A DNA stretch of 30,425 bases, from the IMG/VR virus record IMGVR_UViG_3300043786_000180, positions 1 to 30,425 of that record; one strand, given 5' to 3'. The translations under genes were made by a program, and so were the position numbers. Every line of letters begins with the position of its first letter. Within the stretch, counting starts at the first letter, position 1. The notes under the pieces are model-generated. The model made no database searches, was not told the DNA's origin, and worked only from the letters and a program-made list of their open reading frames with translations. The DNA is from a virus. Below are positions 1 to 6,699 of the stretch, piece after piece.

Positions 1-13
1 GCCCGATAGGGTT

Positions 14-85
14 TGGCCACTAGCTCAATGGCAGAGCAACCGCCTGTTAAGCGGTAGGTTCTTGGTTCGAGTCCAAGGTGGCCAG
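14..85 (+). tRNA. tRNA-Asn (anticodon GUU)
   Basis: A complete cloverleaf can be folded by hand. The acceptor stem is TGGCCAC (14-20) with GTGGCCA (78-84), 7 bp, and the discriminator is G85. The D stem is GCTC/GAGC (23-26/34-37). The anticodon stem is ACCGC/GCGGT (39-43/51-55) with loop CTGTTAA, giving anticodon GTT at 46-48 (Asn). The T stem is CTTGG/CCAAG (61-65/73-77) with loop TTCGAGT. The 3' CCA is not encoded. It sits 12 nt before the WhiB start codon, so tRNA and mRNA are probably cut from one transcript. Phage tRNAs usually supplement host tRNA pools; that role is inferred here. Confidence 0.96.
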
Positions 86-97
86 CGGAAGGGAAAC

Positions 98-394
98 ATG
101 TATAACACAACACGAGCAACAGATTTATACAAAGAACTAACAGAACGCATTAGGGAACAGGGTGGGGTGCCCTGCGAGAATGCACCAGATATGTTTTTTA
201 TCGATCATTCTGATAAGTTGATTCGAGAAAAAATTAGAACAACAAAAATATTGTGCGGTGGCTGCCCACTGAAGAATCTGTGTCTAGAGTATGCTTTGGA
301 AGCAAACGAACAAGATGGTATATGGGGCGGTCTGACCAGACCACAGCGCAACTTACTTCAAAGAGGCAGGGTTATCCGTGAAAGAGTTCATTGA
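98..394 (+). CDS. WhiB-family transcriptional regulator
   Basis: This 98-residue protein has the WhiB signature: four cysteines (C26, C53, C56, C62; CxxC plus a fourth Cys six residues later) that would ligate a [4Fe-4S] cluster, followed by the G(I/V)WGG turn at 74-78 and a basic C-terminal tail (RPQR and RVIRERVH). The family is confined to Actinobacteria and their phages, where members bind the primary sigma factor and retune transcription; this is the best host indicator in the window. ATG 98 is preferred over an upstream GTG at 62, which lies inside the tRNA, and has GGAAGGG just upstream. The 3' end overlaps the primase-helicase gene by 17 nt. Its target promoters cannot be read from the sequence. 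Confidence 0.93.
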   Translation: MYNTTRATDLYKELTERIREQGGVPCENAPDMFFIDHSDKLIREKIRTTKILCGGCPLKNLCLEYALEANEQDGIWGGLTRPQRNLLQRGRVIRERVH

Positions 395-2603
395 GAAGGT
401 GCTCGGTACGTCTTCCGGCAACGCCTTCGTCAGTCGAGCTAGCGGTAAAACCGCAAACGGGAAACTCAACGTCAACATTCATAAAACATTTTTATATCCT
501 AAACAGATTAAGGAGATGATTGAGTATGCAGAGCAGCATTCGACAGAAGATGTCTACCTTTCGCCTTTACTTTATGGTGACAAAAGAAACGACAAAGGTA
601 ATATTGCTCGCACTCCTGAGAATGCGCTAAGTTCCAGGACTATCTACATGGACTCGGACTTGTGTACACCAGACAAGTTCAGGCTCAAGCCCTCTATCCA
701 CGTTGTCACCTCGCGTGGTCGTGGCCATGACTACTGGTTGCTCGATGAGCCGGTCGATGCCAAGCGCGCTGCTGAAGTTGCGCACAAGATTACTACGGCG
801 CACAAGGACGACGGGTGCGATCCATCTGGATGGTCGGCCAACAAGGTTCTAAGACTTCCGAATACCGTCAACACTAGCCACGGGTTCCCCGAGTCCGTTG
901 TCGCCGAGTACACCGGAATTGTGTACAACATTATGGACATAGAAGGAGCATACGATGACATCGAAACGGTTGAGAGACCTATCATGGGTCGAGAGACTAG
1001 CGTTCAAGTTGCGACACCTAAAGCGCTCCCGGATTACGCTGATGCGCTGGCGAAACTACCGCAAGATGCGCTCAATCTCGCGCTCGCGGAACCGAAGGTT
1101 GGTCCAGATGGAAATCGCTCAGAGGCTAGGTATAAATTACTATGCGAGCTCTTCCGACTGGAGGGACTTATCACTCAAGAGGAGGCTCTCTCGATTGCGT
1201 GGAATGCACCGGCATCCCGCAAGTGGAAGGAAGAGGACCCTCGGGGCATCGAGGGACTAATCGCCGAAGCGAGCAAGGCTTACGGTGAAATCCAGTGGGA
1301 GAGGGGCGAGGGTAGGGAAGCGCCAGAGCTAGACACCACGGAGAGTAATCCTGACCTGCTAGAAGACGACGAACGTGAGGCACTGAAGCACCATAGAACT
1401 TGGGTTGATCACTACATGGATTGGTCTGGGCGCAAGGTGGCCAAGCAGAACCCACCCTACGATCGCATCAATGCCTGGACCGTACTATCGTGCGCGTTCT
1501 CTGACATGGCATTTATTCCCAGGAAGAACGGACCGGAGGGACTCAACCTGTACACGATGACACTGGGCGAGACCACGACCGGTAAGTCGCAGTCACTCAA
1601 GATGATGCGCACGGTGCTCGATGAGGTGTTCGCGGAGGACTTGGGCTACAACTTGGGCGGTAACGCTAGCCCCAACGCGCTAGGAGAGAAGCTGCTGGAG
1701 CGCGACGGCAAGGTATCGCTGTTCAACAAGGACGAGGCGCACGGTCTGTTCAAGCAGTGGGCCACACAAGAGTGGACAACCGGCATGATGGAAGACTTGG
1801 CCCTGTTATACGACGGCACGGTGCCACCTATGCTGCGCGTTGGTAAAAAAGAAATGGCCAAGCCAGCTAAGACACAGTTCGTTATGCACCTAATGGGCAC
1901 ACCGGAAGAGATTGCTCGCAGTCTCAACCGCGAGATGTTCAAGTCCGGTTTCCTGGCGCGATTCATGTGGTCGATTGGCGAGCCACGCACGCTCACCAAG
2001 GATGCGGTAATCGAAGAGGACTCTGACGGTACCGAAATTCGCCTGGGCTTCGAGCCCATGGCTCGCCAGTGGGGCGCAGAGTTTGCGGAAATAAAAAGGC
2101 AACTCCGCAGTGAGGTCAGCTCGGGCAGGGTTTCGATTGGTATCACTAAGCAGGCCGCTGATCGGATGACTCAAGTGAAGTGGAAGCTGAATAACTTGGT
2201 CAAGGTGTCTGACCCCAACTGGGACATCATCAATCCGTCTCTCGTACGCATGGGCGTGACTATCCGTAAATGCGCCACCCTGCTAGCCGTATCGGACGGG
2301 CGCAAAGAGACCGAGCTAATCGATGTACTCAAGGCCATTGAGGCAGCCGAGGAATGGGTAAAGAACCTACTGATTGTAGCCAGGAAGATTAATGCCAGCG
2401 ACTTCGAGCGTTCATGCGACGAGGTGGAAGCATTCGTGCGCAGTAAGGACGACAGGGTGAAGCTCGAGTTCGTGAACCGACGTTTCAAAGCGTGGCGCGT
2501 TAGGGATTTACACGAAGCAATCAGTGCACTAGCATCACAAGGTAGAATTAGAGAAGTACTAGAATCGGGCAGCAAATGGTTAGCAATCAACAAGAAGGAT
2601 TAG
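378..2603 (+). CDS. Primase-helicase (AEP-like primase plus DUF3987-like ATPase)
   Basis: This 741-residue protein starts at GTG and overlaps the whiB end. The N-terminal part looks like an archaeo-eukaryotic-type primase/RepB fold: an acidic DSD motif at 92-94 (metal site), SRGRGH at 112-117 with W120, and LRLPNTVN at 158-165, the usual late motif of this fold. The C-terminal part carries a P-loop, GETTTGKS, at 397-404 and a Walker-B-like FNKDEAHG at 449-456, matching the DUF3987/helicase half of phage and plasmid primase-helicases. It would synthesise primers and unwind the fork during phage replication. No zinc ribbon was seen. The assignment rests on motifs; a primase-less replicative helicase is the main alternative. 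Confidence 0.82.
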   Translation: MKEFIEKVLGTSSGNAFVSRASGKTANGKLNVNIHKTFLYPKQIKEMIEYAEQHSTEDVYLSPLLYGDKRNDKGNIARTPENALSSRTIYMDSDLCTPDKFRLKPSIHVVTSRGRGHDYWLLDEPVDAKRAAEVAHKITTAHKDDGCDPSGWSANKVLRLPNTVNTSHGFPESVVAEYTGIVYNIMDIEGAYDDIETVERPIMGRETSVQVATPKALPDYADALAKLPQDALNLALAEPKVGPDGNRSEARYKLLCELFRLEGLITQEEALSIAWNAPASRKWKEEDPRGIEGLIAEASKAYGEIQWERGEGREAPELDTTESNPDLLEDDEREALKHHRTWVDHYMDWSGRKVAKQNPPYDRINAWTVLSCAFSDMAFIPRKNGPEGLNLYTMTLGETTTGKSQSLKMMRTVLDEVFAEDLGYNLGGNASPNALGEKLLERDGKVSLFNKDEAHGLFKQWATQEWTTGMMEDLALLYDGTVPPMLRVGKKEMAKPAKTQFVMHLMGTPEEIARSLNREMFKSGFLARFMWSIGEPRTLTKDAVIEEDSDGTEIRLGFEPMARQWGAEFAEIKRQLRSEVSSGRVSIGITKQAADRMTQVKWKLNNLVKVSDPNWDIINPSLVRMGVTIRKCATLLAVSDGRKETELIDVLKAIEAAEEWVKNLLIVARKINASDFERSCDEVEAFVRSKDDRVKLEFVNRRFKAWRVRDLHEAISALASQGRIREVLESGSKWLAINKKD

Positions 2604-2607
2604 AAGA

Positions 2608-2931
2608 ATGGCCGACGATAACTATAGAATTCCGGCAGGAGCCAGAGCCGCTGCTAAACGAGCTTTGGCGTGGATCAAGGAAGGCAAAGCCGGTAAAGGT
2701 TTTACGGATGTGGGACGCGCTCGTGCCGCTCAGCTCGCGCGGGGTGGCAACGTTTCTCGAGATGTGGCGGTTAAGATGCGTAGTTATTTTGCGCGCCATG
2801 AAGTCGATAAGAAAGCTGAAGGGTTCCGTGCGAACCAAGATGGATATCCTTCACCTGGTCGTGTCGCTTGGGATGCTTGGGGCGGAGACGCTGGACGTTC
2901 GTGGGTCAACGGACTAAGCCTTGATGACTAA
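2608..2931 (+). CDS. Conserved phage protein of unknown function (HEVDKK/AWDAWGGDAG motif)
   Basis: This 107-residue basic soluble protein starts 4 nt after the primase-helicase stop, with AAGGA about 9 nt upstream of ATG 2608. It has two blocks that I recall from many actinophage and metagenomic phage proteins: an N-terminal region rich in Ala, Lys and Arg, with RSYFARHEVDKK in mid-protein, and a C-terminal YPSPGRVAWDAWGGDAG segment. From memory, this module occurs both alone and as an appendage of larger phage proteins, but I cannot assign a biochemical function. Position between replication genes suggests an early-expressed DNA-metabolism accessory. No Cys/His metal site or membrane segment is present. 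Confidence 0.75.
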   Translation: MADDNYRIPAGARAAAKRALAWIKEGKAGKGFTDVGRARAAQLARGGNVSRDVAVKMRSYFARHEVDKKAEGFRANQDGYPSPGRVAWDAWGGDAGRSWVNGLSLDD

Positions 2932-3244
2932 CGTATTGCCACTGCCCATATACCCGTCAATGCCGACAGGTGACGATCTGGCGATGCTAAAAGAAGCGAA
3001 GGCCAAAGTGGATACCGACATTATGATTCAGCCTGTAAGAGCGGTACGCGGCTCGCCAGGTAGGGTTATCGCACTACGCGAAAGACCGGATTGGATATGT
3101 GATTACGCATACATACCCAATCCTAACCAACAGTTAATGAAGGAGGCGTTGGAATGGGCGCTTGGTTTAACGGAAGATTCACGAGCTTTCACCGTGGTTC
3201 GAATGCTCAAGGAGATATTCGGGGACGGGACAAAAGAATTGTGA
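2924..3244 (+). CDS. Hypothetical protein, 106 aa
   Basis: The start is taken as ATG 2924, which overlaps the previous stop (ATGACTAA); TTG 2921 is the alternative. The protein is soluble, with a Pro-rich N terminus, a central block around PERPDWICDY-like residues (ALRERPDWICDYAYIPN), and a helical C-terminal half ending in RAFTVVRMLKEIFG. I do not recognise the family. The overlap on both sides (8 nt upstream, GTGA downstream) indicates translational coupling within the plus-strand early operon, and the codon use is like that of its neighbours, so it is very likely a real gene. Confidence 0.72.
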   Translation: MTNVLPLPIYPSMPTGDDLAMLKEAKAKVDTDIMIQPVRAVRGSPGRVIALRERPDWICDYAYIPNPNQQLMKEALEWALGLTEDSRAFTVVRMLKEIFGDGTKEL

Positions 3245-3417
3245 TTGGCGGCAGGGTACGCATTTTAGATACCGCAGAATGCAGCCCTTACTGGCATGAT
3301 AGAAGAGGCACCGTAATAGATACTGTGCAGGACGACGGGAGATTCTATTGGGAAGTTCAGATAGACGACCACGCTGTACCTGTGCCGTTTGTAGAACACG
3401 AGATGGAGATACTGTAA
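3241..3417 (+). CDS. Small beta-rich protein (KOW/SH3-like), 58 aa
   Basis: The start is GTG 3241, whose GTGA overlaps the previous stop; an in-frame upstream start at 3154 would lie wholly inside the preceding gene and is less likely. The product begins IGGRVRIL and contains HDRRGTVIDTV and FYWEVQIDD, an alternation of short strands and turns typical of KOW- or SH3-like barrels in small phage proteins. It ends in TAATG, shared with the next gene. Function is unknown; nucleic-acid or protein binding is a guess from fold only. Confidence 0.68.
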   Translation: MIGGRVRILDTAECSPYWHDRRGTVIDTVQDDGRFYWEVQIDDHAVPVPFVEHEMEIL

Positions 3418-3929
3418 TGAAAGATAACCTGTTTGAAACTGAAGTAGATCGCGCACGCAGAGAAAGATATGAGCAGCAGGAGGCCAAGCGAGCCCCCAAG
3501 ATTCAGGTGGACCAGGCGTTCACCCTCAATGCGTGGCTGATTGGTGTGGCGATTGCGTTCATATCATCCGCCATCGTATCGTTCAACGGCATCACCTCGG
3601 TGGCCGTATTCGTTGGCCTATCCGTGGAGTGGATGGCTTACCTGTTCTTCTTCTTCATCGAGCTTATGTACCTGCTGTTCCTGGTGGCGTACCTTATCCT
3701 CGAGTCGAGAGAGAACGAGGATAGTCGTGGCGCTCTAGTGGGCATGATTTTCTTTGCCGCGATTGCCGTGCTGGCTAATGGATTCCACACCGCCGATTAC
3801 TGGGAGTGGGACTTTACGGAGCCACGCGCATGGGCTGGTGTAATCCTTTCCGTATCCGCACCTATCGCAATTATTTCCGCATCCAAGATGGCTAGCCGCG
3901 TTATTTTTGCTAAAGCACTGGTAGTGTAG
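3417..3929 (+). CDS. Four-helix membrane protein (DUF2637-like)
   Basis: This 170-residue protein has a charged cytoplasmic N terminus (about 35 residues, many Arg/Glu) followed by four predicted hydrophobic helices at roughly 37-60, 64-97 (long, with FFFFIELMYLLFL), 107-130 and 140-163. The topology resembles the DUF2637 membrane proteins of actinobacterial plasmids, phages and integrative elements, whose function is not known. ATG 3417 overlaps the previous stop as TAATG and has GGAG upstream. It lies just before the RuvC-like gene. A role in host-membrane takeover or DNA anchoring is possible but not shown. It is not in the lysis block, so I do not call it a holin. Confidence 0.72.
   Translation: MKDNLFETEVDRARRERYEQQEAKRAPKIQVDQAFTLNAWLIGVAIAFISSAIVSFNGITSVAVFVGLSVEWMAYLFFFFIELMYLLFLVAYLILESRENEDSRGALVGMIFFAAIAVLANGFHTADYWEWDFTEPRAWAGVILSVSAPIAIISASKMASRVIFAKALVV
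3922..3927 (+). promoter_or_regulatory. Extended -10 (TGG-TAGTGT), probable leaderless promoter of the RuvC-like gene
   Basis: TGG precedes TAGTGT, and ATG 3935 lies 7 nt downstream with no Shine-Dalgarno. The hexamer runs into the stop codon of the upstream membrane-protein gene. It matches the recurrent promoter form seen on the minus strand. Confidence 0.45.
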
Positions 3930-3934
3930 CGTCC

Positions 3935-4453
3935 ATGAGTGTTGACTACTACATGGCCATTGACCCCGGTAAAGCTACAGGGGTCGCCATTGGCCGTGTC
4001 ACCGACGAGAGGGCGATGGACGTAATATATACGGCCATCATCCCCGGCGGTGCCAAGGGACTGATTGATTGGCTCGAGCTGACCAGAGACGGTAAGAACA
4101 TTACCGAGCTGGACTGCATGGCTTACTTTCCCGGCGAGTATGACAACATTGATTATCACCTTGACGTTATATGCGAGACATTTCAACTAAGGGGTGGTAG
4201 ATTTACACCAGACCTAGAGCCGCTTCGAATTGAGGGAGTACTCATGGACAGGTTCGGATCAGTTGTTCACTGGCAATCACCAGCGGACAAGAGCCTTGTC
4301 GGTGATGCTTTCCTCAAGGAGAACGACCTCTGGCTCACCGGAAGAGATGTGTCGCACGAAGATGGGCGGGACGCTAACGATGCCTTGCTGCACCTGTTTG
4401 CTTTCGCCATGAAGCTGCGCCACATGCCAACACTAGAAGCATATTGGAGGTAA
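3935..4453 (+). CDS. RuvC-like Holliday junction resolvase
   Basis: This 172-residue protein has the RNase H-fold nuclease pattern of RuvC: MAIDPGKATGVAI at 7-19 (catalytic D10), an acidic residue in RIEGVLM (E100), and DGRDANDALLH at 143-153 (D146/D149), which together give the metal-binding acidic set. Length matches the family. It would cut branched DNA before packaging or during recombination. The start at ATG 3935 has no Shine-Dalgarno but an extended -10 seven bases upstream, suggesting a leaderless transcript in addition to read-through. It is followed 1 nt later by a GTG-start mini-gene. A related RNase H-fold nuclease without resolvase specificity is the alternative. Confidence 0.85.
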   Translation: MSVDYYMAIDPGKATGVAIGRVTDERAMDVIYTAIIPGGAKGLIDWLELTRDGKNITELDCMAYFPGEYDNIDYHLDVICETFQLRGGRFTPDLEPLRIEGVLMDRFGSVVHWQSPADKSLVGDAFLKENDLWLTGRDVSHEDGRDANDALLHLFAFAMKLRHMPTLEAYWR

Positions 4454-4454
4454 A

Positions 4455-4628
4455 GTGGCACCGTACTATATTGCGCCAGACAGGCCAGGATGCGAAAGCG
4501 GATGGGCCGTCGTTAAAAAAGATGGCGAAGTCATCAACTGTAAAGATACCAAGAACGAAGCCATTCGGCAGATGGTTGCCATGAGTATCGCCGAGGGCAT
4601 TGAGCCAGGAGGAGAGTGGGAAGGATGA
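4455..4628 (+). CDS. Conserved 57-aa phage mini-protein (SGWAVVKKDGEVI motif)
   Basis: This ORF is short and starts at GTG 4455, four bases after a good GGAGG at 4446-4450. It encodes 57 residues with CESGWAVVKKDGEV, KNEAIRQMVAMSIAEGIEPGGE. The two-strand/helix pattern (WAVVKKDGEV, then an amphipathic helix) is a module I recall from actinophage genomes, alone or attached to larger head proteins. Function is unknown. The stop overlaps the next start (ATGA), so it is translationally coupled to it. Confidence 0.75.
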   Translation: MAPYYIAPDRPGCESGWAVVKKDGEVINCKDTKNEAIRQMVAMSIAEGIEPGGEWEG

Positions 4629-4819
4629 TTAAAAAAATTGAAGAGGCTTGGACCGAGTACCAGTTCGGCAAGATGATTGACCCCGTGCACAGATACGAGC
4701 ACGATGACAAGGCAATCTTCACCGCAGGCTGGGAAGCGGGACAAAAGAAACCGACAAACACTCAAAGAGAGTCGGTCTGGGTCTCCGTCCCTATCGCACC
4801 AGACGTTGACCCCGAGTAG
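4625..4819 (+). CDS. Hypothetical protein, 64 aa
   Basis: ATG 4625 overlaps the previous stop in an ATGA and is preceded by a purine-rich GGAGGAGAGTGGGAAGG. The product is acidic and soluble, with an N-terminal helix (IKKIEEAWTEYQFGK) and AIFTAGWEAGQKK, a segment seen in many small phage and bacterial hypothetical proteins (an AFxAGWxAG-like pattern). No function can be assigned. It is the last gene of the plus-strand early operon, 15 nt before the terminator. Confidence 0.72.
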   Translation: MIKKIEEAWTEYQFGKMIDPVHRYEHDDKAIFTAGWEAGQKKPTNTQRESVWVSVPIAPDVDPE

Positions 4820-4834
4820 CCAAACAGGGAAACG

Positions 4835-4864
4835 AAAAGGCCCGGGTTAATTCCCGGGCCTTTT
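4835..4864 (+). terminator. Bidirectional rho-independent terminator
   Basis: A perfect inverted repeat, AAAAGGCCCGGG (4835-4846), a 6-nt loop TTAATT, and CCCGGGCCTTTT (4853-4864) lie between convergent genes. The A-tract on the left and T-tract on the right let it stop both the early plus-strand operon and the minus-strand holin operon. Confidence 0.93.
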
Positions 4865-4881
4865 CTGTTGTATCGGATCAC

Positions 4882-5094
4882 CTACCCTTCTTTACTTGGC
4901 TCCTTGTCATAAGTAAGAACTGAGGTGAGTAATGACATGACTCCGGCTAGAGCCGCAACGCCGACGGCTTGACCGAAGTCAACGTCAACGATGCTGAGTG
5001 CGGAGCTCGCGGTAATAAAAGCGATGAGGGTCTGTGCTACCGTTTTGATTGCACGTTCTGTGCCATAGGCGTGGAAACGCTTGAGCTTATCCAT
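4882..5094 (-). CDS. Holin, r1t-type
   Basis: This 70-residue protein has a charged amphipathic N terminus (RFHAYGTERAIKT) and two hydrophobic helices, about 18-36 (AQTLIAFITASSALSIV) and 41-64 (GQAVGVAALAGVMSLLTSVL), with a charged tail. The ERAxKTxAQTL start, the DVDFGQA turn and the length fit the phage r1t holin family of actinophages, which forms lesions in the cytoplasmic membrane to release the endolysin. The start is ATG 5094 with GGAG upstream; an in-frame ATG at 5145 would overlap the upstream membrane protein extensively. It overlaps that gene's stop by 8 nt. It is the last gene before the terminator. Confidence 0.87.
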   Translation of the reverse strand: MDKLKRFHAYGTERAIKTVAQTLIAFITASSALSIVDVDFGQAVGVAALAGVMSLLTSVLTYDKEPSKEG

Positions 5095-5314
5095 CTGGAT
5101 TTTCTCCTTTATGTTTATGTATCTGGGTATCTTCGTATGCTGCAAACCCAGTATACGCGGTAAGTATTACAGTGATGAGGCCAACGCCACCGATGACCAT
5201 CTGCGACCCAATCTGCGTGTCGCTGGGATAAGTGATGGCACCAAAGATAACCATGCCGGCACCGAGGATATACGATGCGTAGATTAGCCTGCGTCTGTGC
5301 TTCCAACTAGGCAT
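5087..5314 (-). CDS. Two-helix membrane protein of the lysis block (holin-like)
   Basis: This 75-residue protein has a basic N terminus (KHRRR), two transmembrane helices at about 9-29 and 36-61, and a short charged tail (HKHKGENPDG). Its 3' end overlaps the r1t holin start by 8 nt. The position just before a holin, the size and the two-helix topology suggest a second holin, antiholin or accessory lysis membrane protein. There is no clear Shine-Dalgarno before ATG 5314, so it may depend on translation of the tiny ORF 12 nt upstream. Confidence 0.75.
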   Translation of the reverse strand: MPSWKHRRRLIYASYILGAGMVIFGAITYPSDTQIGSQMVIGGVGLITVILTAYTGFAAYEDTQIHKHKGENPDG

Positions 5315-5326
5315 CTGGTCGGGTTT

Positions 5327-5380
5327 CTATTGTACTTTTGGGCAGGTGTTGCACCTGGGGTCGCAGTCGCAACACCTCAT
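5327..5380 (-). CDS. Tiny Cys-rich ORF (17 aa)
   Basis: This 17-residue ORF has five cysteines (C3, C4, C6, C10, C13; CCDCDPRCNTC). Its ATG overlaps the stop of the preceding 26-residue ORF as ATGA, the same coupling used by neighbouring genes, and its stop lies 12 nt before the two-helix membrane protein. The Cys density suggests a metal-bound mini-peptide or a leader-peptide role. It is too short for coding statistics, so confidence is limited. Confidence 0.4.
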   Translation of the reverse strand: MRCCDCDPRCNTCPKVQ

Positions 5381-5457
5381 TGACATGAATCGCAATTCAG
5401 CGCCTCCATTGGATCGACCGGACAAGCTACACCATCTACGAGTTCATATTCATTCAT
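5377..5457 (-). CDS. Tiny Cys-motif ORF (26 aa), probable leaderless gene
   Basis: This 26-residue ORF ends in ACPVDPMEALNCDSCQ. The C-P-x-D-P spacing followed by CxxC resembles a minimal zinc- or iron-knuckle, and I recall similar short ORFs (CPxDPxxxxxCxSCQ) in other actinophages. It starts at ATG 5457 with TGG-TAAAAT placed 6 nt upstream, the same leaderless promoter form found before the endolysin and head genes. It is the first gene of the minus-strand holin operon. Function is unknown. Confidence 0.55.
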   Translation of the reverse strand: MNEYELVDGVACPVDPMEALNCDSCQ

Positions 5458-5463
5458 TACCCT

Positions 5464-5469
5464 ATTTTA
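5464..5469 (-). promoter_or_regulatory. Extended -10 (TGG-TAAAAT), leaderless promoter of the holin operon
   Basis: The minus strand reads TGGTAAAATAGGGTA then ATG 5457; the 6-nt spacer leaves room for transcription to start at the ATG. No convincing -35 was found. Confidence 0.65.
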
Positions 5470-5483
5470 CCACCGCACCGTGT

Positions 5484-5489
5484 TAGACT
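5484..5489 (+). promoter_or_regulatory. Extended -10 (TGT-TAGACT), promoter of the exonuclease operon
   Basis: TGTTAGACT lies 24 nt before GTG 5514. It leaves a short leader that contains the GGAGG ribosome-binding site at about 5503-5507. It is divergent from, and less than 20 bp from, the minus-strand -10 at 5464-5469. Confidence 0.45.
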
Positions 5490-5513
5490 TGGGCAACATT
5501 ACTGGAGGATTCT

Positions 5514-6245
5514 GTGAAGATACTGCACCTCGACCTAGAAACAAGCCCAATTACCGCACATACATGGGGCTTGTGGCAACAGAATATTTCACTTAAACAA
5601 ATACTTCAATCTACTGAGGTCATGTGTTTCGGAGCGCGCTGGAATCATAGCAAAAAAGTAATCTTCAAATCAATTCACCACGATGGCAAGCCCGAGATGC
5701 TGAAAGAGCTGCACGCCTTGATGGACGAGGCTGACGCTATCGTCGGCTGGAACTCTAAGGGCTTCGATCACAAGCACATTCGTCGGGAGTTTCTCGAGGC
5801 TGGAATGCTACCGCCATCACCGACCGCAGACATCGACCTGATGCTCGAGGTCAAGCGTAACTTCAGGTTCCCCTCCAACAAGCTGGACTACGTGGCCCAG
5901 ACCCTTGGCGTTGGTGCCAAAGTGGAGCACAGTGGGTTCGACCTGTGGATTAAATGTATGGCCGGTAACGACAAGGCGTGGGCAGAAATGAAGCGCTACC
6001 AGATTCAGGACGTCAACCTACTGGTGGAGCTATACGACAAGCTTCTGCCTTGGATTAAGATGCCTAGTGTCGCAGCGCACGATCTGGTGGAGGATGGCTG
6101 CACGAACTGTGGCTCTACCAATATTCATTCGCGTGGCATGAACGCTACTAACACCGGGAACTACCGCAGATACCAGTGTGTGGACTGCGGGACGTGGATG
6201 CGTGGCTCGAAGAGAGAGACTTCTACCTCCATGAGGAAGTTATGA
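5514..6245 (+). CDS. 3'-5' exonuclease (RNase H-like, DEDDy) with C-terminal zinc ribbon
   Basis: This 243-residue protein begins at GTG 5514 with GGAGG upstream. The exonuclease core shows LDLET (D7, E9), GWNSKGFDHKHI (D85) and YQIQDV (Y162, D166), the DEDDy metal-ion set of DnaQ/DNA polymerase B-type exonucleases. A four-Cys zinc ribbon follows (CTNCG at 196-200 and CVDCG at 222-226), probably for DNA binding. In phages such free-standing exonucleases act in proofreading, recombination or host DNA degradation. The stop overlaps the next start (ATGA). The zinc ribbon fused behind the nuclease is a useful diagnostic but is not unique. Confidence 0.85.
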   Translation: MKILHLDLETSPITAHTWGLWQQNISLKQILQSTEVMCFGARWNHSKKVIFKSIHHDGKPEMLKELHALMDEADAIVGWNSKGFDHKHIRREFLEAGMLPPSPTADIDLMLEVKRNFRFPSNKLDYVAQTLGVGAKVEHSGFDLWIKCMAGNDKAWAEMKRYQIQDVNLLVELYDKLLPWIKMPSVAAHDLVEDGCTNCGSTNIHSRGMNATNTGNYRRYQCVDCGTWMRGSKRETSTSMRKL

Positions 6246-6460
6246 AAACCTGCTTTACCTCCGAAGAGTTCGATGAGGTCGAAAACAACGCTTATCTGGT
6301 TGGCATAACGGTTGGCACTACTACTGAGCGTGCGCGGATTATTGATTTATTGAAACTAGAAGCATCGGAATGGCTGTCGCATGACGGTGGATGCGACTGC
6401 GCAATTCGGGGCGAAGAGGTTTTCAGGCTAATATCTCTTATTGAGGGAAAGAAGCCGTGA
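6242..6460 (+). CDS. Hypothetical protein, 72 aa
   Basis: ATG 6242 overlaps the exonuclease stop and has GAGGA 5 nt upstream. The product is mostly helical: an N-terminal EEFDEVENNAYLVG segment, then TTTERARIIDLLK and a Cys pair (CDC at about 51-53). It resembles small phage proteins that regulate or decorate replication enzymes only in size and operon position; no family is recognised. The longer in-frame start at 6176 lies inside the exonuclease and is not favoured. Confidence 0.65.
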   Translation: MKTCFTSEEFDEVENNAYLVGITVGTTTERARIIDLLKLEASEWLSHDGGCDCAIRGEEVFRLISLIEGKKP

Positions 6461-6699
6461 GCACCAAAACCTACAATGCCCTCCAGGAAGCCATCACAGC
6501 CCACGTGGCGAGCGAACTAGACGTCTCCGTGGTGGTAATAAGGGACTGGGTTCTGGTGGCCTCACCGAGCGACCTACAGGACGTAGAGGGGCTTGAGAAT
6601 ATCGTGGTACACCGCTCCGCCCACACTCCATTGTATGCCGTTACGGGCCTACTACAGTGGGGCTCGGAGACAATGGCCCCTGCCGAGTTCTTTGACTAA
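6457..6699 (+). CDS. Hypothetical protein, 80 aa
   Basis: GTG 6457 overlaps the previous stop (GTGA) and has GAGGG upstream. The protein is soluble: an N-terminal helix (YNALQEAITAHVASEL), then strand-like segments (VSVVVIRDWVLVASP, IVVHRSAHTPLYAV) and LLQWGSETM. This alpha-beta pattern suggests a small folded domain; no family is recognised. Its end overlaps the convergent XhlA-like gene by 4 nt, with no terminator visible between the two transcripts. Confidence 0.65.
   Translation: MSTKTYNALQEAITAHVASELDVSVVVIRDWVLVASPSDLQDVEGLENIVVHRSAHTPLYAVTGLLQWGSETMAPAEFFD

Noticed and set aside
1646-2146. 166-residue minus-strand open frame inside the primase-helicase
   Set aside because: It is antisense to a motif-bearing gene and has low-complexity Ser/Arg-rich sequence with no start context. 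Several similar frames lie over the same gene.
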